Part shown: piece after piece, positions 1 through 13,153 of the stretch
How positions within the stretch are numbered: the first letter of the stretch is position 1
Layout: every line of letters starts with the position of its first letter
NCBI GenBank assembly: GCA_006384855.1
Contig: VCJN01002542.1
Span: 30,985 to 94,984, forward strand
From: Tetraselmis striata
Lineage: Eukaryota > Chlorophyta > Chlorodendrophyceae > Chlorodendrales > Chlorodendraceae
Direction of reading: 5' to 3'
Length of the DNA stretch: 64,000 nucleotides
Program-made: the position numbers and the translations under genes
Notes under the pieces: model-generated
What the model saw: only the letters and a program-made list of their open reading frames with translations
Database searches by the model: none
Told to the model about the DNA's origin: nothing

Positions 1-3000
1 CGTTGACCTTGAGGTCGCCGGGGCGCTGGTGGATGCCCACCACCTGGCCCTCGTACACCTGCTCACCCGGCTTGCAAAACAGCTGCAAAGGGGGGGGGGG
101 GAGGGGGGGACACATGGGCGTGAGCATGCTGCGGGGAGGGCGGCTCGGTGACGAGATCGCTACAAAATTAGGAGTCGCCCTGCCCGCCAGCACGCCTGAG
201 GTTCAATGATGGCGAAACCATAAGCATAGCTGCACGTGAAAGTCCCTATGGATAGATAAATCGCATGCAATGTCGGTTTCAGGCGTGCATTCCAGGGTCC
301 TTGATGCAGGTGTGTCGGCACCCGTAGCGCCGTAGGGCGGAAGTACAGCCCGTCAGTCACAGCGCACACCCCGTTCGGCCCAGAAATAATACGGCAGGCT
401 GTTTCCGCGAGGCCAAATTCACAGCCGGCGGGTTTATTCGTGGCGCAGTGTAACATTATCTGCACCGGCTGTGCATAGTATCACACGTTTCACCCTCTTA
501 TGTGGGTGGGTAGGCGGTTCCTCAGGCATTACGACCCCCCCCCCCCCCCCCCCCCCCCCTCCCCCTCCCCAACACACACACACCACCACCACCACCACCA
601 CCACAAGAAGCAGTCCTTGATGGCCGCGTCCAATGCGTGGCTAAAGTTGGCGGTGTTATATATCCCGCAGACGCACAGCCGCCGCTGGACTATCCAAATG
701 AAAACAGCGGGTTTGCCCTGCTACTGGTGCCATCAATCGTTTCTCGTGTATTCGAAGTAACGACTTTGCAATGTGATAGGGTCGCAAGCATTCGAAGGAA
801 CAACAAGAAAAGCGGCAGGGCGAATTCACCGAGACCATTGAAACCCCCCAAAAGTCGTTTCCTTAATCATGTCACCCGGGCAGCCACACTGTGGTGCTGT
901 CATTTGACGTCAGCAAGGGGGCGGGGGCTCACCATGCCGCGCGCCTGGGCGCTCTCGCACGCGAAGGAGGTGACCGCCCCCGTCTCGTGCGCCACCAGCG
1001 AGCCCTGGTCGCGCATGCTAATGTCGCCCTGCGGGTCAGCCGCGGCGCAGCACGCTCAGTCCCGGTGCGGTGCGGCGCCTCCCAGGCAGCGGGTGGGGGG
1101 GGTGCGAGGGTGGAGTGGCCCGCTTGTTCAACCCTTTTGGTCCCAAAACCTCGGGATCAGCACGACGTTGCGCTTTGGGGGCTCGCGGGCTTTGCCAACC
1201 GAATGCGTGAAGACTATTGGGTTCTTGAAGCGATAAAGGGATCTTTGGTTTGGTGTACATCCGGTTTCCTACTCAGTGGACAATCGAAGGTAATGCCGCT
1301 GATGGAGGCCGACGGAGCATTGCGTGATTAGTTGAGCTACCCGTAGGTTCGCGGGCCACTCCCCAGTGTAGTAATGCACTGGTTTGCACCATCCAGCGAG
1401 GAATTCCGTGGTGTATTCAGATAAAACTTGATACACATACACCTTGTCATTCTTCGTGAGGGGGTCATTAACAGTGCTGGATAGCCAATCCAGAGGTATA
1501 CCTATACTTACATACATACATGCAAGCACAACATGAAAAGAAAACATATGGGTTCGCTATATCTGATTTTTTTTACCCCCTCTTGATCGGCCGCCAGTCG
1601 GCGTGACTTGTGTGTTTGTGTGAGTGTGATATAATACCACGCTGTTGTATGCACACACACACCCACACACCCACATACACACACAATGCGCCCAATTGAG
1701 AGCGGCCAGAGGTGGCATGTGAGCAGCGGCCTTGGATTTGAGAGCGAAATATGGCAGGAGGCTGGCAGTCAGGTGCCGGGGGAAGGGAAGGGGGGGGGGG
1801 GGGGGGTTCACCTGCCACTCCGCAAAGTGCGAGAAGATGGTGTTCACGACGGCGGTGCCACGCGTGGCGGTGAGCAGCGCCGAGCGGATGCCCAGCAGGC
1901 CGCGCGTGGGGATGGAGTACTTGACGGTGCTGCTGCCGGTGTTGGGGTTGGTCGCCATGTCCAGCATCTGCCCCTTGCGCTGCCCCAGCATGTCCACCAC
2001 GGCGCCCATGTAGTCCTGCGGCACCTCCACCACCGCCTCCTCGATCGGCTCCATCGTCTTGCCGTCCTCAATCTGCGGATCAAGGAGGCACACTATCGCT
2101 CAGACACACTGACCGCCACGAGTCGCAGGGGGAAGAGAGAGGGCGGGGGGGGGGGGGGGAGGGGGGGGGCACCTTGGTGATGACGCGCGGCGGGCCCACC
2201 GCAAACTCATACCCCTCGCGGCGCATGTTCTCGATGAGCACGCCGATGTGCAGCGTTCCGCGGCCGCTCACCTGCCACCAGGGACAACAGAAACACAAAA
2301 CCGCGCTCAGCTCTATCTGGGAGCCACTCGCGATTTGCAAGACACAAAGGGCAGAATCGGGGAGGGTGTGAAAGGGGCACTATAAAGAGCGGGGGGGGGG
2401 GGGGGGGGGGGGGGCACGCACCACAAACTGATCCGCCGACTCGCCGCGCTCCACCTTGAGAGCGAGGTTGCGCTCCAGCTCGCGGTCCAGCCGCTCCTGC
2501 ACGGCGCCGGCAGGACAACACATTCGCACAGATGAGACCTCCGCGCAGCTCCGGCAGTGGGGCAAAGTGGCATCGGAGGTGTCATGATCAAGTGCAAGGA
2601 TGAGGCGGTGACATGCTGGTGTGTGGCCACTAGTGAACGAGCGGGTGATAGTGCTGACCCGCGCAACGCAAATAGGAAGGGGGGGAGGGGGGGGGGGGGG
2701 GGGGGGAGGACCCACCGCCAGATTGCGGCTGGTCACAAACTTGCCCTCCTGGCCCGCAAAGGGGGAGGTGTTGACCAGGAAGGTCATCGTCACGGTGGGC
2801 TCCTCCACCTGTGGGGGGCCAGCGACACAGGGTCAGCTCACCACGCCAGCCACGTGTTCCAGCCACCGCCCTATCTGTCATGGCACAGACACAGGCGGGG
2901 CAGGCACCTTGATGGTAGGCAGCGGGCGCGGGTCCTTCGAGTCGCACACGGTCTCGCCAATGCCGACGTCCGCCATGCCGGTGAAGGCGCAGATGTCGCC

Positions 3001-5951
3001 CGCCATCACCTCCTGCACAGAAACCCTGCAGGAAAGGGGGGGGGGGGGGGGGGGGGAGGGGGGGGCACACGCTCAGGGCGTGACCATCGCTCGGCTTCCA
3101 GGCGATCATGTTTCCCCGCCGTTCCATGCTTGCCCAGGTGGCTCACTATTTCACATGGTTCGAAATGAGAAATACACTTATCCGCACAATATCACACGGT
3201 CTACCACGGACCTCATGTACAGATATTCTAGTATGAGAACCGGCTATGACATCATGTGGTGCAAAGCGGGAAAGCCGCAACATGGCACTGTGTGGACGGT
3301 GTTTTGGAGCTCAGTGCCCATAGACCTACCTACCTACCACATCACCAGGTACCTGGACGGGGATCCGCCTATCAAGATGCTTGCGTTGACACCATATACG
3401 CTCGCTAGGCACAGCCCCCGCCACACACAACTCATCATCGAATGATGCACCGCTTCATTCACGCCGTCAAAGATTCTACCCTGCCCAGATTCCCAAAGAT
3501 AGTGTGCCAAAATGCGCCGTGTCCATATCGGCAGGGGGAGAGAGGGGGGCGGGGAAGGGGGGAGGGGGAGGCGCACTTGTCGAACTGGCTGTACACAAAG
3601 AGCTCCACCACCTTGCCGGTGCGCTTCTTGCCCTCCTCGAGCCCCTCAGGCGTGCACACCGTGTAGCTGGCGCCCTTAACCTGCGACCGCGCAGGTTGCA
3701 CAACACCCACAATGTCAGGGACTATAATGCAAGTAGATGAGGATATCGCTGCCGGCAGAAGGGGAGTGGAGGGGGGGGGGGGGGGGGGGGGGGGCTCCCA
3801 CGATGCTGCCGCCGGTGACGCGGCCGATGCAGATGCGGCCCTTGTGCTCGTCGTAGTCGAGGTTGGTGACCAGGATCTGCGCGGGCGCGTCCACGTCCAC
3901 GGTGGGCGCCGGCACCTCGCTCACGATGCTCTTAAACAGCGGGCCGAGGTCCTCCGCGAGATTGTCTGGCTCCGGGCCCGCGATGCCGTTCACGCCGCTC
4001 GCGTACACGATCGGGAAATCGCACTGCGGGGCGGCCGCACGGCAGGCAGTCAGCGCGGTTAGCATCTTCGAAGTGTCTCACCTACTATGACCTTGTGGGT
4101 GGAGAAGCTGGCGGCATGACCCGGCGCACAACGGCAATAGCAACAGCAGCAGGACGCAAAGCCACCCCCCTCCCCCGCCCCCCGCCTCTCATCCGCTGCA
4201 TCCGCTACGCCCCGCACCACCACCGCCACCGCCGCGGCCGCACCTGCTCGTCCGTGGCGCCCAGCTCCACAAACAGCTCGAAGGTTTTGTCGATGACGTA
4301 GTCAGGTCTGTGACGGGCAGAGGAGGCACGCCGGGGCGGGCAGGTGGAGGACGTCAGTTTAGTGCTGGCGAGACCCGGTTCAGGGGCACAGCGGGATGGC
4401 GGCCCTCACATTGTTGACATTGGCATGGCCCACCGAGGAGCAGGGATTGGCAGGGGGGGCTAGACACAGCAAACGCACCGCGCCGCATCCCGGTCGATCT
4501 TGTTGACGACGACGATGACCTTCTTGTTCAGCGCAAGCGCCTTGCGGAGCACAAAGCGCGTCTGCGGCATCGGCCCCTCCACCGAGTCCACCAGCAGCAG
4601 CACGCCTGGACGGCACGGCGAGGCGGAGCCAGTCAGCTTGCAACCCAGCTGTCAGCACCCCCTGGCGGCGCCCCATCCCGTGCAGCCAACGCACCGTCGC
4701 ACATGTTGAGCACGCGCTCGACCTCGCCGCCAAAGTCGGAGTGACCAGGTGTGTCGATGATGTTGATCTTGTTCTCCTGCAGGGGGCAGCGAAGAAGGTT
4801 GACAGAGGGGGTGTCAGCGCCGGGGGAGTGAGCGTAAAGAGTCCCGACCGCGACAGCAAGGCCAGGTGCACCGTGAGGGCGGAGGGAGGGGAAGTGTTAT
4901 GACAGAGGGAACCTAGGGGGTGGGAAGGGGGGGGGGGGGGGGGGGGAGGCTAGCGCACCCCGAAGGTGACCGCGGTATTCTTGGCCAGGATGGTGATGCC
5001 GCGCTCGCGCTCCAGGTCGTTGGAGTCCATGATGCGCTCCTGCACCACCTGTCCAACCGCCCCGCGCCACGACACATCCGTCAGGTCGCCGGTTGCCACC
5101 GCTACGGTCCCAGCCGACGCACCCGGAACACACGAGCGCCACGCTTTCGCATGCGGTCAAGGCAGGCATGGACCCCACGACAAGGGAGGGTCGGCGGGAG
5201 GAGGAGGGCACCTGGTTGGCGCGGAAGACCTTGGCCTGGTTCAGCATGGCATCCACCAGCGTGGTCTTGCCGTGGTCGACGTGCGCGATGATGGCGATGT
5301 TGCGAATGTGGTCCACACTCGTCGCCGTGGCCGGCTCTGCGCATCAAGGCAGGGGGGGAGGGGCGTAAGTGGCGCCGTGGAGGCTTGCCGTAGGCTCTTG
5401 CCATAAAGAGCGACACGTGGATATACCCTGGCCGGGACTGGCTGGCACCCCAAATGAAGAAAGTAGGGGCGAGGGGGTGTGAGGGGGGGGGGGGGGAGGG
5501 AGAGGGGGGGGGGGGGGGGGGGGGGGGGCACCTTCAACAGCAGCAGCGGCCACCTGGGGGCGGGTAGCGGCGGCAGACACACTCCTAGTCGCTGGGCGCC
5601 GGACGCCGGCCACGCGGCGGACTGGCATAGGGGATATGGGCGCTATTTAGTCATGCTTCCCGAGTACGCTAACAGGGCTGGATGCGGCCTGTTTCCGTCC
5701 TCCCTTGCAGCGTCAATTTTCCCCTCAGCCGCTCGGCATACTGAAATGTGACAGGCAGCCGGTCGTGATGGCCCGGGCTGAGGCGCGGCTGGCGCGGGGA
5801 CCTTACCCCCTGCGGCGTGCTGCTGCTGCTGCTGGCGGGACGCCTGGGCGGCGCGCGCCACAACAGCGCGGCGCTGAGTCTGCTGGACGCGAGCGCAGGC
5901 CGGGGCGGCCGCCGCGCCGGTAGCGGCGGTCGCGAGGGAAGCTGACGACAT
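1..5951 (-). CDS. typA: Plastid TypA/BipA translational GTPase, C-terminus beyond window
   Basis: Ribosome-associated GTPase of the EF-G family, acting in plastid translation and stress tolerance. Exons by phase-consistent joins: 5807-5951, 5532-5621, 5212-5336, 4959-5048, 4695-4776, 4479-4605, 4244-4307, 3802-4023, 3577-3680, 2908-3025, 2716-2808, 2422-2496, 2173-2271, 1812-2072, 933-1028, 1-82. About 624 codons are present; about 50 more are expected to the left. The first ~75 residues are Ala/Arg/Gln rich, like a transit peptide. G1 AHVDHGKT lies near residue 96, G2 RGIT near 136, G3 DTPGH near 158 and G4 NKID near 212. Further on are the domain II VYSQFDK region, GRGTLHIG, and the TypA-specific TRGLLGIRS and GSLVAHETG. 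Seven introns carry a C-run just after the donor (exons 2, 4, 8, 11-14). The start ATG at 5949-5951 is followed directly by the transit-like peptide. The family call is certain; single splice sites are inferred. Confidence 0.93.
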
Positions 5952-7800
5952 CCTGGTATAAGCGTTTCTGCGAGGACCAGGGACACAGGGATCATGGGGA
6001 CTGTCAGTGCAACGAGCCTGCCTTTGGCGCGACTTGGCGAGGCAGGGCTTAAGGGGGGTAGGAAGGGTATATATTCTGTCCTTTCGGGCGAGGGGATGTG
6101 CGCCCGGGCCGTCGAGCCCCGAGCCCCGGCCCCCGTGGCCCGACTCGGCGGCTCAACATGTGCCCAAACAGTATCTGAGCGACGATAGCTACTCGCGGGG
6201 GAGGCTGCGGGGATGGAGATGGCACAGCGCCTGCGCCCACGGCGTCGAGAGAGTCTACGGCTATGCCTGGGCTCTGTGTCTAGGCTATGTAGTCGACGTA
6301 GTCGACTGAGTCGCAGTACGACACCGCCGGCGCGGTGTCGACCGTCGACCGCTTGGCACCCCGCGCAAACCTCGGGACGCACGGCCGCGGTGGCGATGCA
6401 AGTGTCACTCGTGTCAGACTATTCAGCGGGAATAGGGCGACATTTTGCATTTGGAAATGGGAATGGAAATAGAGAGACGCCGTGCCGGTGGTTGGGCGGC
6501 ATGCAATTGGTGACAGGGAAATTACTGTGCCGGCAATCGGTTCGGCTGGTCGGCAGTAGTGGCGCTGGCAGGTAGGGCTTTCCTGACCACTACCACACCC
6601 GAACATGGCCATGAAAAAGAATATGCGGGCGACGGCGACGAGTTACCTCGGGTGGAGGTCAAAGGGTACCTGTACGAACCTGGTTATCGGACGAGTGAGG
6701 GAGGGGAGAAGACGGTGAGTGGGAAATCGGCCTGGTCAGACCGCCGCCGATATATCCCCCCGCCGCCCTCCCCGCCCCGCTGTCCGCCAGCGACGAACAT
6801 GCGGCTATGAGGGTGCTGGAGCGTGCCGCTCTGACGGCCAGAGGATCATGTCTGCAGTATATAGCACCGAATAGAAGCACGCCCTTACGTACTGATTTGC
6901 GGGATTAACGTGCCAAAGTCTCAGCGCATGCGGTATCGTGGCAACCTGCTGCGCTGATATACGACCGCTAGCGGCTACCAGCAAAATACCAAAAAAACTG
7001 CTGCTCAGCCCCGCCGGCGGCCGACAACGGCTGATGGCGCGGATTTGCGATCACCAGTAAACCCTAATCCAGTAAGCTCAGAAAACGACCGCCACGGCGC
7101 CGACAGGCTGCCAGGCCCTAGTCAGACCCTGAACCTACAAATCCAGTCTGCCCAGGGCTGCGCGCGCCCCCTCCGGCGCGTTCTGCAGGCGGGCGAGTGG
7201 CTGACTAATGTTGCGTAGTGATGAATATAAAAGATCACACGTTGAATTTTGACTGAATTTTGATTTTGATTGAATCTCTAATCCCGTCAAAATAACGCAT
7301 CAAGCACGCACATATGGAGACAACTGCGGCCAGCTTTCATCATCGGCGCCGTGGCGGTGTACGCACCAGCAGCACGCCTACTATTATACTTTTTGGTTAC
7401 AGGGAGAGCGTCAAGAGAATGCACGCAAAGTACTGGGGGAGGAAAAAGCCTACATTTAAGCAGAACCCTCTATTCTAGCAAGCCAAGCGGCGCGTCGTTT
7501 GGGATGCCTGTTCAGACCATCACCACAACAACGCCCTGAACGCTCGTCAACGCCCTGTACAGTCTTTACGTGCCCTCTCCAGAGCTAACTCCTTGTAGCC
7601 AACCCTTCATCAGCGCCAGGGGGGACTCCACGGCTAGGGACTCCCTCCGCCGCTGTTGCAGTCTCTCCCCCGCGGCGACCACCGACGGAACGAGCGTGGC
7701 GTCCGCTGCCGCGGCTGGCGGTGCCTTCAGCTGGCCAATCGGACGGCCGGGGAGGGGGCGACAGGCTGACAGTCCCGTCCGTGACCCCGTTCGTGCCAGC
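5952..7800. other. Intergenic region between divergent typA and delta-tubulin
   Basis: About 1.85 kb separate two divergent start codons, so both promoters should lie here. I see no coding region with family similarity. Near 6290-6355 there is a cluster of short palindromes around GTCGAC and CGCCGGCG. From about 7200 to 7300 the sequence becomes AT rich. No TATA box can be assigned with confidence. Confidence 0.5.
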
Positions 7801-9278
7801 ATGGCGGTGGTGACGGTGCAGATAGGGCAGTGCGGCAACGCGCTGGGCGGCGCGCTGTGGGAGGCGGTGGATGCCGAGTGGCGAGCCGCCTGTCGCCGCC
7901 AGCGCCCCTCCGCCGCCGCGCCACCCTCCTTCCCCTCCTCCTCGAAGGTCAAGGCGAGGGCGGGGGGAGGCGGCAGCGGCGGCAGCGGCGGCGGCAGTAG
8001 CGGCGCGGCCGCATTTGCCGGCGAGGGCTTCGAGCATTTGCTGCGCCGCTGCCCGGACGGCGGCACCCGCGCGCGGGCGGTGCTGGTGGACACCGAGCCC
8101 AAGGCGGTGCGCGCCCGGCCCTGACGGACCAACAACCTCGGGCGAAACACCGGAGGGGGGCGACGGGATAGGACGCGCTCAGAAGTCCGCAGCTGATCCA
8201 CAAGTACCATCCCTTGCATCTAATACCCATGGAGGCAGGTACACACCTATGTGTCAGTTGGGGTGCATACACCCATATCCAGCTCGCAGCACGCTCGCTG
8301 AGCCGGCGGTGCTGCGTCGGCGCGTGGCAGGTTCAGGCGGTGTGCCGTGGGCGATGCCGGGAGCTGTTCGAGCCGGCGCAGTGCGTTCTGGGCCACAGCG
8401 GCTGCGCCAACAACTGGTGCCCCCCCCCCCCCCCCCCTTCCTCCCCGAAATGGGTTCCCACGCAGCACCGGCGGGAGCCGGGCCAGTGCACCCCCTGACC
8501 TAACCCCGCCGCCCCGTCCCGCCTGCTGTCCGCTGCTGTGTTGCTCGCCGCCTCGCCGCCTCGCACCCACCCCTGACCCCCTGCCCCTGCCCACCCCCCC
8601 ATCAAACAATCAAACCCCTCATCAAACCCCGCAGGGCTCACGGCTACTTTGTGCAGCAGCCGCTGAGAGAGCGGCCGCAGAGCTGCCTCGCGGAAAAGGA
8701 GGCGTCGCTGCTGACATCAGCGCTGGCAGGTGCGCCCGGCTCCCGCTGCTTTGTGCTCAGCACTGCCGCCGCTCCCTCCATGCCCCCCCCACACACACAC
8801 CCTGAGTCTCCTGCGCCCCGGGGCGCCGCCAGCGATCCGGAACGAGGTGCAGCTGTGCGCCACCCTCGTGGAGTTCCTGCTCATCCACAGCATCGCGGGC
8901 GGCTCCGGCTCCGGGCTGGTGAGCAGCTGGCCGGCCCCTCGCGCACAGCAATGACCGCCGCCGCCGCCGCCCCCCGGCGGCGGGATGTAACCCTCCCTCC
9001 GACGGTCCAGCGGTGCGTCGAGCTGATAGCCGGTGGCGGCCTGCTCGCGCCAGGGCTCGCGCATTCTGGAGGAGCTGCGGCGAGAGTACCCGGGCAGCTA
9101 CATACTCACTGTCTCCGTGGCGCCCAATCTTGGGGGTACGCCCCCCTTTGGGGGTTTTAGGGGGTTTCACGGTTTTTAGAATTAGGGTACTGCCTGCCCC
9201 CCTCGTGCACGAGGCACTCGTTGCAATCCTCAGACTCATGTCACCGGGAGCTCTCCACCATGATGCCCTGGCTCTGCG

Positions 9279-9309
<31 letters not shown>

Positions 9310-12300
9310 ACCCCACCCCGCCTCCCTGCAGGCGACACGCCAGTGCAGAGCCTCAACGCGTGCATGACGCTGCAGTGGCTGCAGGCCTACGCGGACGGCG
9401 TGCTCTTGTTCCGCAACGACGCCCTGCTGCGGCGCCTGCAGCGGCGCTCCGAGGCTGCCCGCGGCATGTCGCCCCCCCCCCCCCCCCTCCTTCCCCCAAT
9501 CTGCTTGTGTGCACCCGCTGCTGTGAGCTCGCCACCGCAGCCACGCTGACTCCCCAACCCTGCCAATGGACCTCACCGCCACCGATGTACTAATGCGCCG
9601 GCGGGTGCGTGACCCCAGCAGGCGGGGCGGCTGCCAGCGCCGCGTCCAGCTTCGCCGACATCAACCGCTACATCGCCAGGTGCGCCGCCCCACAAGCCAG
9701 CACAGCTCGCGCGGCCCGGCGACTCCAAAACATTGCCGCCCTTTCCCTTCCTGCCCCGCCCCGCCACCCCTGGGCGCCCTCCTGATGCCCCTGGCGGTGG
9801 CGCCCCTTGCGCCGGCGCTCCTCCCCACCCGGCAGGGCCGTGGCGGGAATACTACTCCCGGACTGCAGCGGCGGCAGCGGCGGGCGCGCGGGGGGCAAGC
9901 CCCTGCCGTTGCGGCGGCTGGTGTGTCCAGCCTCGCCGCCCCCTTTAGCCCCCGCCCCGCCCCGAGGGGGCACCGGCTGCCATTGCTGCGTAGACCCCCT
10001 GGGGGGGGGGGGGGGGGGGTTGAGGTTGGGTGTGGTATGGGCTGCGCAGGTGCAGCACGTGTGCCCCCACCCCGAGATGAAGTTCCTGGAGGCGCACCAC
10101 GTGAGCGTGACCTCCTCCTCCGCTAATAAGGGTGCGCCCCTGCACACGCGACTGGGGCAGCATTCAGGGGTGGGGGCAGCGGAGGGGACTAGGGGGCGGC
10201 GGCGCCGAGGCAGAAGCAGACGCGGCCTGAGGGACCACGCCCGCACCAGACCCATGAGAAACTGTGTCCCCGCGGCCTCTTGGGGACTGTTTGGGGTACA
10301 TCGTGTCGCCTGTATGACATACAGGAGGGATACCTTGAAGACACGCCCGAGTTCCCCATTGATATACCTGTCAAATCGCCTGGAATGCGAGTACTGCCTG
10401 CCGGTGCACGAAGGCGCCATGTAGTGTCTGCGGGTGCCGGGTCACCCATCAAAAGCCGTCGCTGCAGCCTCACGCGGGGGTCGCATGCACAGGAGCATTC
10501 GCCACAGTGAGGTCTACATCTGACCCTGGCAGGATGGGCGGGTTGGTATTCGCAGTGTTCCTATTTCCGAGCCTGCAGCCATGGTAGTTTATGTTGCTCA
10601 TATCACAGCTCGCATGCGCCCCCCCCCCCCCCCCCCCCCCCCCACTCACCACTCGCCTGCGTCCATGTACGCTCCTTATGCCCCATCCAACCGTGATGAG
10701 CGAAAAGGGCCTGACATGTGCCTCGGCCTACCTTTCTCCCACCCTCATGGGGGCCTCTCCCTCCTCCTTAAGGCGGCACCTCCTGGACCGACGCCGCCCG
10801 GCTGCTAGCCTCCGCAGCGGATCGCTTCGACAGCCACGACGGCGACCGGCCGGTGCAGGCCTCCGGCACCCTGGCCATCGCATGGGGCGCCCAGCCGCCG
10901 GAGAGCGACGCCGTGCTGGCGGCCCTCACCAAGTGCGAGCAACGATCCACCCCCCACTACCCCCCTCGGTCCCCAAAGCTCTGCATTCCTCGTTCGAGCG
11001 ACCCCGCGCCTGCGCGTCTCCCCCCAGCAAAGGATGGCGGGCGGTGAGTTGAGGCTCGGTGCCGCGCAGGTCGGGCGGCTGCCCCCACGTCGCCTGGCGC
11101 TCCGACGCCGTCCAGGTGCACACGCGCTCGGGCTGCCCGCCCTGCCTGGCGCGCGACAGCAAAGGTGCGCGGCAGCGCCGGAAGCAGCGTCCGCGCACCG
11201 CTGCCGGCCCTACTCGTAGAATGGGCCGGGCGGGCGACGATTCCCCGCGTGGGTGACGGGTCAACACATGCAGGGATCCCGTCGGTTATTGTCGGGCTAT
11301 TGGGGCGCGCGGGCGTTTGGCTGCCCCAGTACCATTCTGCCGGGCCGGAGGGATGACGCCGCCTGTGCCGGCGCGGTCCTGATTTGGGGGCGGAACTCGT
11401 GCGCCATCGCCGCGGGCGCACTAAAGCACAGCGGCGCGAGCGGAAATCGCTGCGCCGCAACAACACCGTAGCTCTGCCGGTACATGAAATACATATGTCG
11501 GGCGATTTGATTAGTAATAGAGAGTGATGTCGGAAATTTTGTCGGAGAGCTTTTCATGAAAGTTTGGATCACCGTCAGACGTGACGAGTGCTTTAGCTCA
11601 AACTGCAAGATCGAAGCTCCGCTCGCTGGAGCTGAGACGAAAAGCCTGGAATGCATGACCCCGGGGGTGCGGACACGACTACGCTGAGCTGAAAGTCCTG
11701 CCCCCCCCTCCCCCCCCCCCCCCCCCCCCCCGCCTCCTCCTCCCCGGGCTGGCGTCCTCCCCGGTCTTCCACGCCAGTCTCCGGCGCTGCCTCCACCGCG
11801 GCCGCCGCGGGGAGCTCCGGAGCCGGCGCGGAGGCGAAGGGCCTCACGATCGTGTCCAACCGGTCCAGCTTGGTGGGCCTGTTCCGCAAGTACGCGGAGG
11901 CGGCGGCGCAACTGTGCAGTGCGCGCGCCTACGTCCACTGGTACCCCCCCCCCCCCCCCTTCATCAATATGGGCGATGGTTTCCGATAATTACAGTGATG
12001 CCCCCTTCTCACCCCTTTCCACTGGCAGGAAGGGGGAGGGGGGGGGGGGGGGGGGGTGTGTCATCAAATAAGGATTGAGTTGTAACATGCTTCAATGAAA
12101 GCAGATGAGAGTGTGGCGCACATCGGGGCGGAGTCCATCCTAGCAGTGCAAGTCTCTCGCGCTGTCGTTGTCAATCGGGAAGCGCCGCGAAGCCGCATAC
12201 TCGTATGCCATAATACCCCCCCCCCCCCCCCCCCTATTATCAAGATAAGAATTACGAACATGTGAAAATATGAACACTACAGTCGGCCACAACGTGAAGA

Positions 12301-12706
12301 TACAATATACCACAAAAGTATATTGATGCGAAGCGATAATCCGTTCACAATTGCCATTGACATGAAACAAAAGGGGGGGAGGGGGGGGAGGATACCAGTG
12401 GATCAGAGGGCGCCGTACGCATGCTCCGGCGCATCCCCCCGCTGCCGTGCCAGCTGCTAGTAGGACACTGCTCATGGCCAGGCCCGCACCGCTCACGACA
12501 GCCCAACCCGTCATGTCCCACTGCGGGGCAACATGTCCTCATCATGCCATTGAACTGTGTGAGCACTGGGCGGCGGCCTGCCGCGCAGGTACGAGCGGTA
12601 CGGCTGCCCCGTGGAGGCGCTGCAGGACGCGGCGCAGTCGGTGGAGCAGATCTCGGACTGCTACAGCCACTGGTACGGCTTCCACCTGCCCGCCGGCGCG
12701 CGGTGA
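7801..12706 (+). CDS. TUBD1: Delta-tubulin, 13 exons, 511 residues
   Basis: Delta-tubulin (Chlamydomonas UNI3 family) is needed for the C-tubule of triplet basal bodies. Exons: 7801-8106, 8331-8416, 8635-8729, 8833-8918, 9054-9135, 9332-9467, 9638-9679, 9836-9920, 10050-10131, 10773-10932, 11070-11164, 11778-11940, 12589-12706; together 1536 nt, all joins in phase. The start has the tubulin signature VTVQIGQCGN. Later come VLVDTEPKA, CANNWAHGYF, the glycine loop AGGSGSG (residues 184-190), DINRYIA, CPHPEMKFLEA and the C-terminal VEQISDCYSHWY, which match delta rather than alpha, beta or gamma tubulin. Two oddities: the loop has Ser where tubulins usually have Thr (GGTGSG), and exon 1 carries a Gly/Ser-rich insertion near residues 58-75. 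Donors after exons 2, 6 and 12 run straight into poly-C. The gene is expected to be co-regulated with other basal-body and flagellar genes. Confidence 0.95.
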
Positions 12707-12833
12707 GGGGGCTGCAAGGGGGCGAGCGGGCGGCCCACAAGGAGGGATGCAAGCCCCCCCCTTCCCCCCCCCCCGCCCTTCCTTGGTTACCCAGCCGCTA
12801 CCGGAGCGGAAAGAGAGCGGCAACTCAGCGAGT

Positions 12834-12838
12834 TGTAA
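12834..12838 (+). terminator. Possible TGTAA polyadenylation signal for delta-tubulin
   Basis: TGTAA lies 128 nt after the delta-tubulin stop. TGTAA is the usual poly(A) signal of chlorophyte algae. A five-base match alone is weak; the position supports it. Confidence 0.4.
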
Positions 12839-13117
12839 CACTTTCATTATGTCCTGCGCGTGAATCAGCGGAACGCCCCGCCTCCGCCCTTTTCCTTGTC
12901 TACCCATTTTCCCTTGCTCTCGCTTTGTTCGATCCGTGTGCTCTATGCCAACATGCCCCCACCCTCCCCCCCCCCCCCCCCCCCCCACCCTCACACACAC
13001 ACGAACATTGGGACAGCGGCAAACAAACCTCCAAAGAACAAGCCGCACCCCCCCCCCCCCCCTCAGAAGCCCACCACCGGCCATCCAATCCCGCCCCCCT
13101 CCGAGGTCAACTTAAAC

Positions 13118-13122
13118 TTACA
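13118..13122 (-). terminator. Possible TGTAA polyadenylation signal for the HCF164-like gene
   Basis: The plus strand reads TTACA, so TGTAA is on the minus strand, about 32 nt past the stop of the thioredoxin-like gene. This fits a chlorophyte poly(A) signal but is only a five-base match. Confidence 0.4.
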
Positions 13123-13153
13123 GGGCCGGTCCGGACCCGTGGCGCGCCTGGGG

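Larger units (their letters stand above)
12707..13153. other. Convergent 3' spacer between delta-tubulin and the HCF164-like gene
   Basis: About 450 bp between two stop codons on opposite strands. It holds two C-runs (near 12967-12986 and 13048-13062), a short CA-rich stretch and two TGTAA motifs, one per strand. No gene was seen. Confidence 0.6.
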
